Shown piece by piece: positions 61,533-64,000 of a DNA stretch of 64,000 nt. The first letter of the stretch is position 1; every line of letters starts with the position of its first letter. The notes below the pieces were generated by a model that made no database searches, was not told the origin of the DNA, and worked only from the letters and a program-made list of their open reading frames with translations. The position numbers were made by a program, and so were the translations under genes. This DNA comes from Allobosea sp. CRIB-10 (GTDB taxonomy: Bacteria > Pseudomonadota > Alphaproteobacteria > Rhizobiales > Beijerinckiaceae): positions 1 to 64,000 of the forward strand of contig NZ_FOKP01000017.1 of assembly GCF_900112185.1 (NCBI RefSeq), given 5' to 3'.

Positions 61533-62651
61533 TCAGACCCGCATCGGCATCAGCACATAGAGGGCCGAAGCGCCTTCGCGGTCCTGGATCACCGTCGGCG
61601 AGCCCGGATCGGCGAGCTTGAGCAGGGCGGTGTCGCCGTCGAGCTGGGCGGCGATGTCCATCAGATAGCGCGCGTTGAAGCCGATATCGAGCGGGCCGGC
61701 ATCGTAGTCGACCTCGATCTCCTCGGTCGCCGAGCCGGAATCGGGATTGGTCACCGAGAGCGTCATCCGGCCGTCGGCCATGGAGAGCTTCACGGCCCGG
61801 CCGCGTTCGGACGAGATCGTCGAGACGCGATCGACCGACGCAGCGAAATCGCCCTTGTCGACGGTCAGCAGCTTGTCGTTGCCTGAGGGGATGACGCGCT
61901 GGTAGTCCGGGAAGGTGCCATCGATCAGCTTCGAGGTCAGCACGACCTCGGCTGTGGCGACGCGGATCTTGGTGGCGGAGAGCTCGATCTGGACCTCGCT
62001 CTCGCCGTCCTCCAGCAGCTTCTGGATCTCGGCCACGGCTTTGCGCGGCACGATCACGCCGGGCATGCCGAGCGAGCCTTGCGGGGCGGCGGTGTCGACG
62101 CGGGCGAGGCGGTGACCGTCGGTCGCGACCGCGCGCAGCACCGGGCGTCCGTCGACGTCGATGGCGTGCAGATAGATGCCGTTGAGATAGTAGCGCGTCT
62201 CCTCGGTCGAGATCGCGAACTGGGTCTTGTCGATCAGGCGCTTGAACTCGCCGGCCGGCAGCACGAAGCGATGCGCCATCTCGCCGGCGGTGATGTCGGG
62301 GAAGTCGCTTTCCGGCAGCGCCTGCAAAGTGAAGCGCGAGCGGCCCGAGCGCAGCACCATCTGGCCGGTCTCGCCGGTGGTCTCCAGCGAGACCTGCGAG
62401 CCGTCGGGCAGCTTGCGGACGATGTCGTACAGGGTGTGGGCGGGAACCGTGGTCGCGCCGGGCTCGACGATGTCGGCCGGCACGGTCTCGACCACCTCGA
62501 TGTCGAGGTCGGTCGCCTTCAGCTTCAGCCCGTCCTCGCTGCCGCGCAGCAGCAGGTTCGACAGGATCGGGATCGTGTTGCGCCGCTCGACGACACGATG
62601 GACATGCCCGAGCGACTTCAGGAGCGTGGAGCGTTCGACCGTAACCTTCAT
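61533..62651 (-). CDS. dnaN: DNA polymerase III beta clamp
   Basis: A 372-residue sliding clamp. The start (MKVTVERSTLLKSLGHVHRV) and the C-terminal end with VLMPMRV (E. coli VMPMRL) match the family. Three clamp domains cover residues 1–120, 125–245 and 250–372. The ATG at 62651 is the family start; open frame continues upstream without similarity. Confidence 0.97.
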   Translation of the reverse strand: MKVTVERSTLLKSLGHVHRVVERRNTIPILSNLLLRGSEDGLKLKATDLDIEVVETVPADIVEPGATTVPAHTLYDIVRKLPDGSQVSLETTGETGQMVLRSGRSRFTLQALPESDFPDITAGEMAHRFVLPAGEFKRLIDKTQFAISTEETRYYLNGIYLHAIDVDGRPVLRAVATDGHRLARVDTAAPQGSLGMPGVIVPRKAVAEIQKLLEDGESEVQIELSATKIRVATAEVVLTSKLIDGTFPDYQRVIPSGNDKLLTVDKGDFAASVDRVSTISSERGRAVKLSMADGRMTLSVTNPDSGSATEEIEVDYDAGPLDIGFNARYLMDIAAQLDGDTALLKLADPGSPTVIQDREGASALYVLMPMRV

Positions 62652-62788
62652 GGCGTCTTCTGGCATGCTGGCGCCCGCGGCGAGCCGGCAGGCAGAAAGG
62701 TGGCCCGCGACATTGCCGGACGGCCGGCCCACGCGCAAGGGCGCGTGAACCAGCCTGCACAGTTAACGCATGGAGGGATCGCCGCAGA

Positions 62789-64000
62789 TCACTCCTGCAG
62801 CATGCGCTTCAGCAGGTCGACCTCGTCATGGAGCAGGCGGTCCTCGACGATCGCCTTCTCGATCTTGCGCACGGCATGCAGCACGGTGGTGTGGTCGCGC
62901 CCGCCGAAACGGCGGCCGATCTCGGGCAGGGAGCGCGGCGTCAGCGCCTTGGCGAGATACATCGCGATCTGGCGCGGCTTGACCACCGCCGCGGTCCGGC
63001 GCTCCGACAGGATGTCGGCGCGGCTGACATTGTAGCGGGTCGCGACCAGCTTCTGGATGTCCTCGATCTTGACCCGGCGCGGCTCGCGCGTCCGCACGAG
63101 GTCGCGGATCGCCGCTTCCGCCGTCTCCATCGTCACGCTCGCCCCGGTCAGCGTCGCATGCGCCAGGATGCGGTTGGCGGCGCCGTCGAGATCGCGGCCA
63201 TTGGTCGCGACAACCTTGGCGACATAGGCGATCACGTCCGGATTGACGTGGAAGCTCGGATGGGCGGCCTTCAGCCCGTCGAGGCGGGTCGTCAGGATCT
63301 TGACCCGCAGCGCCTCGTCGAGTTCGCCGATCTCGACGACGAGCCCGCCGGCGAGCCGCGAGCGGATGCGCTCGTCGAGCGCCTCAAGATCGGCAGGGAG
63401 CCGGTCGGCGGCGACGACGATCTGCTTGCCGGCGTCGATCAGCGCATTGATCGTGTGGCCGAACTCCTGCTGGATCGAGCGGCCCTGGATGAACTGGACG
63501 TCGTCGACGATCAGGAGGTCGATGCCGCGCAGCTTCTCCTTGAAGGCGAGCGCCGTCTGCGACTTCAGCGCGGCGACGAAGCCGTACATGAAGCGGTCGG
63601 CGGTGAAATAGGCGACGCGCTTGCCGTGCTGGCGCGCATCCTGGGCGATCGCCTGGATCAGATGCGTCTTGCCGAGGCCGACGCCGGCATGGAGGTAGAG
63701 CGGGTTATAGGGAGTCGAGCCGGCCGGGGCCGCCGATATCCGCTCGGCTGCCGCGAAGGCGAGGGCGTTCGACTTGCCGACGACGAAGCTCTGGAAGCTC
63801 ATGCGCCGGTCGAGCAGGGTGCCGCAGGCATCCATCGGATCGCGCTCGGAAGGCTGGTCGGCGGGAGTGACAACCGCAATCCCCGGGGCGGGTGCCGCCG
63901 GACGGGCTTGAGCCGGGCGGGCTCGGTGCGCCGAAAGGTCCTGGCTGGGCTCAGCGCTCTCGCGCGCCACCTGGCGCACCGAAAGGGCCACGCCGTTGGG
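62789..64000 (-). CDS. dnaA: Chromosomal replication initiator DnaA (5' end outside the window)
   Basis: The frame runs from the stop at 62789 out of the right edge, encoding at least 404 residues. Present are the AAA+ domain, with Walker A HAGVGLGKTHLIQAI and Walker B LLIVDDVQF, and the DNA-binding domain IV, with VKPRQIAMYLAKALTPRSLP and the DnaA box-binding signature GRRFGGRDHTTVLHAVRKIE. Domain I is missing because it lies beyond 64000; a GTG at 63991 is internal. A 137-base spacer separates it from dnaN and shows no clear DnaA box. Confidence 0.96.
   Translation of the reverse strand, partial: PNGVALSVRQVARESAEPSQDLSAHRARPAQARPAAPAPGIAVVTPADQPSERDPMDACGTLLDRRMSFQSFVVGKSNALAFAAAERISAAPAGSTPYNPLYLHAGVGLGKTHLIQAIAQDARQHGKRVAYFTADRFMYGFVAALKSQTALAFKEKLRGIDLLIVDDVQFIQGRSIQQEFGHTINALIDAGKQIVVAADRLPADLEALDERIRSRLAGGLVVEIGELDEALRVKILTTRLDGLKAAHPSFHVNPDVIAYVAKVVATNGRDLDGAANRILAHATLTGASVTMETAEAAIRDLVRTREPRRVKIEDIQKLVATRYNVSRADILSERRTAAVVKPRQIAMYLAKALTPRSLPEIGRRFGGRDHTTVLHAVRKIEKAIVEDRLLHDEVDLLKRMLQE

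Noticed and set aside
62652..62788. Possible replication origin between dnaN and dnaA
   Set aside because: The 137-base spacer has no TTATCCACA-like DnaA box and no AT-rich unwinding element. In this order oriC often lies elsewhere.
1..64000. CRISPR arrays, tRNA or rRNA genes
   Set aside because: No regularly spaced direct repeats were seen; no tRNA-like arms with a T-loop motif or rRNA segments were noticed in intergenic spacers. A formal tRNAscan/Infernal run was not possible.

Overview
The window is 64 kb of GC-rich, densely coding chromosome from an alphaproteobacterium of the order Hyphomicrobiales (Rhizobiales). Evidence for this is the ChvG/ChvI–HprK–EIIA–HPr cluster next to pckA, RegB/RegA (ActS/ActR), the tyrosine-type kinase DivL beside tsaE, a PraR/PhrR-type XRE regulator beside lnt, the hisB-(DUF2628)-hisH-hisA-hisF-hisE-coaA order, and dnaA-dnaN-recF. 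A Bosea-like genus would fit the gene content and the short palindromic repeats, but that is a guess. I found no rRNA, tRNA or CRISPR array.

Layout. 1–1.4 kb: end of an IS5-like transposase, then a LuxI-type autoinducer synthase with an overlapping small gene. 1.4–11.2 kb (minus strand): an XRE regulator and a long housekeeping run, nifU-like, tsaB, rimI, plsC, miaB, phoH, ybeY, corC-like, lnt, many joined by 4-base stop/start overlaps. 11.3–16.8 kb (minus): trpS, murJ, a small antitoxin-like gene, then hslU–GNAT–hslV. 16.8–25.4 kb (plus): histidine genes interrupted between hisH and hisA by an AT-richer insert, then coaA and small genes. 25.4–33.4 kb: aminotransferase, cobQ, tetR and polysaccharide genes. 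33.5–39.7 kb: a regB–regA–truncated haemoglobin operon, PHB depolymerase, a YgjP-type metalloprotease and a DUF4105 protein. 39.7–48.5 kb: pckA, a HugZ-like gene, chvI, chvG, hprK, an unexpected small membrane-protein gene, EIIA, HPr and ahcY. 48.5–54.3 kb: divL, a tsaE–sugar kinase fusion and an exported SMP-30-type protein. 54.5–64 kb: hemW, rdgB, rph, hrcA, a frameshifted ankyrin gene, cupin, LysE-type exporter, recF, dnaN and the 3' part of dnaA.

How the genes work together. Several groups recur: t6A and translation maintenance (tsaB, tsaE, rimI, miaB, ybeY, trpS); envelope building (lnt, plsC, murJ, CapD-like and WbpL-like enzymes, AmgK-like kinase); proteostasis (hslUV, hrcA); carbon, redox and storage control (RegBA, ChvGI, PTS, pckA, phaZ); and SAM use and recycling (luxI, ahcY).

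The most interesting non-routine signals are: the luxI gene without a visible luxR but next to a PraR-like repressor and two palindromes; a redox two-component system translationally coupled to a group III truncated haemoglobin; matching TetR-type half-sites upstream of tetR and in the aminotransferase–cobQ intergenic region; a perfect operator-like palindrome upstream of ahcY; inserts that break the his and PTS clusters; the +1/-2 frameshift in the ankyrin gene; and three families of dispersed palindromic repeats.
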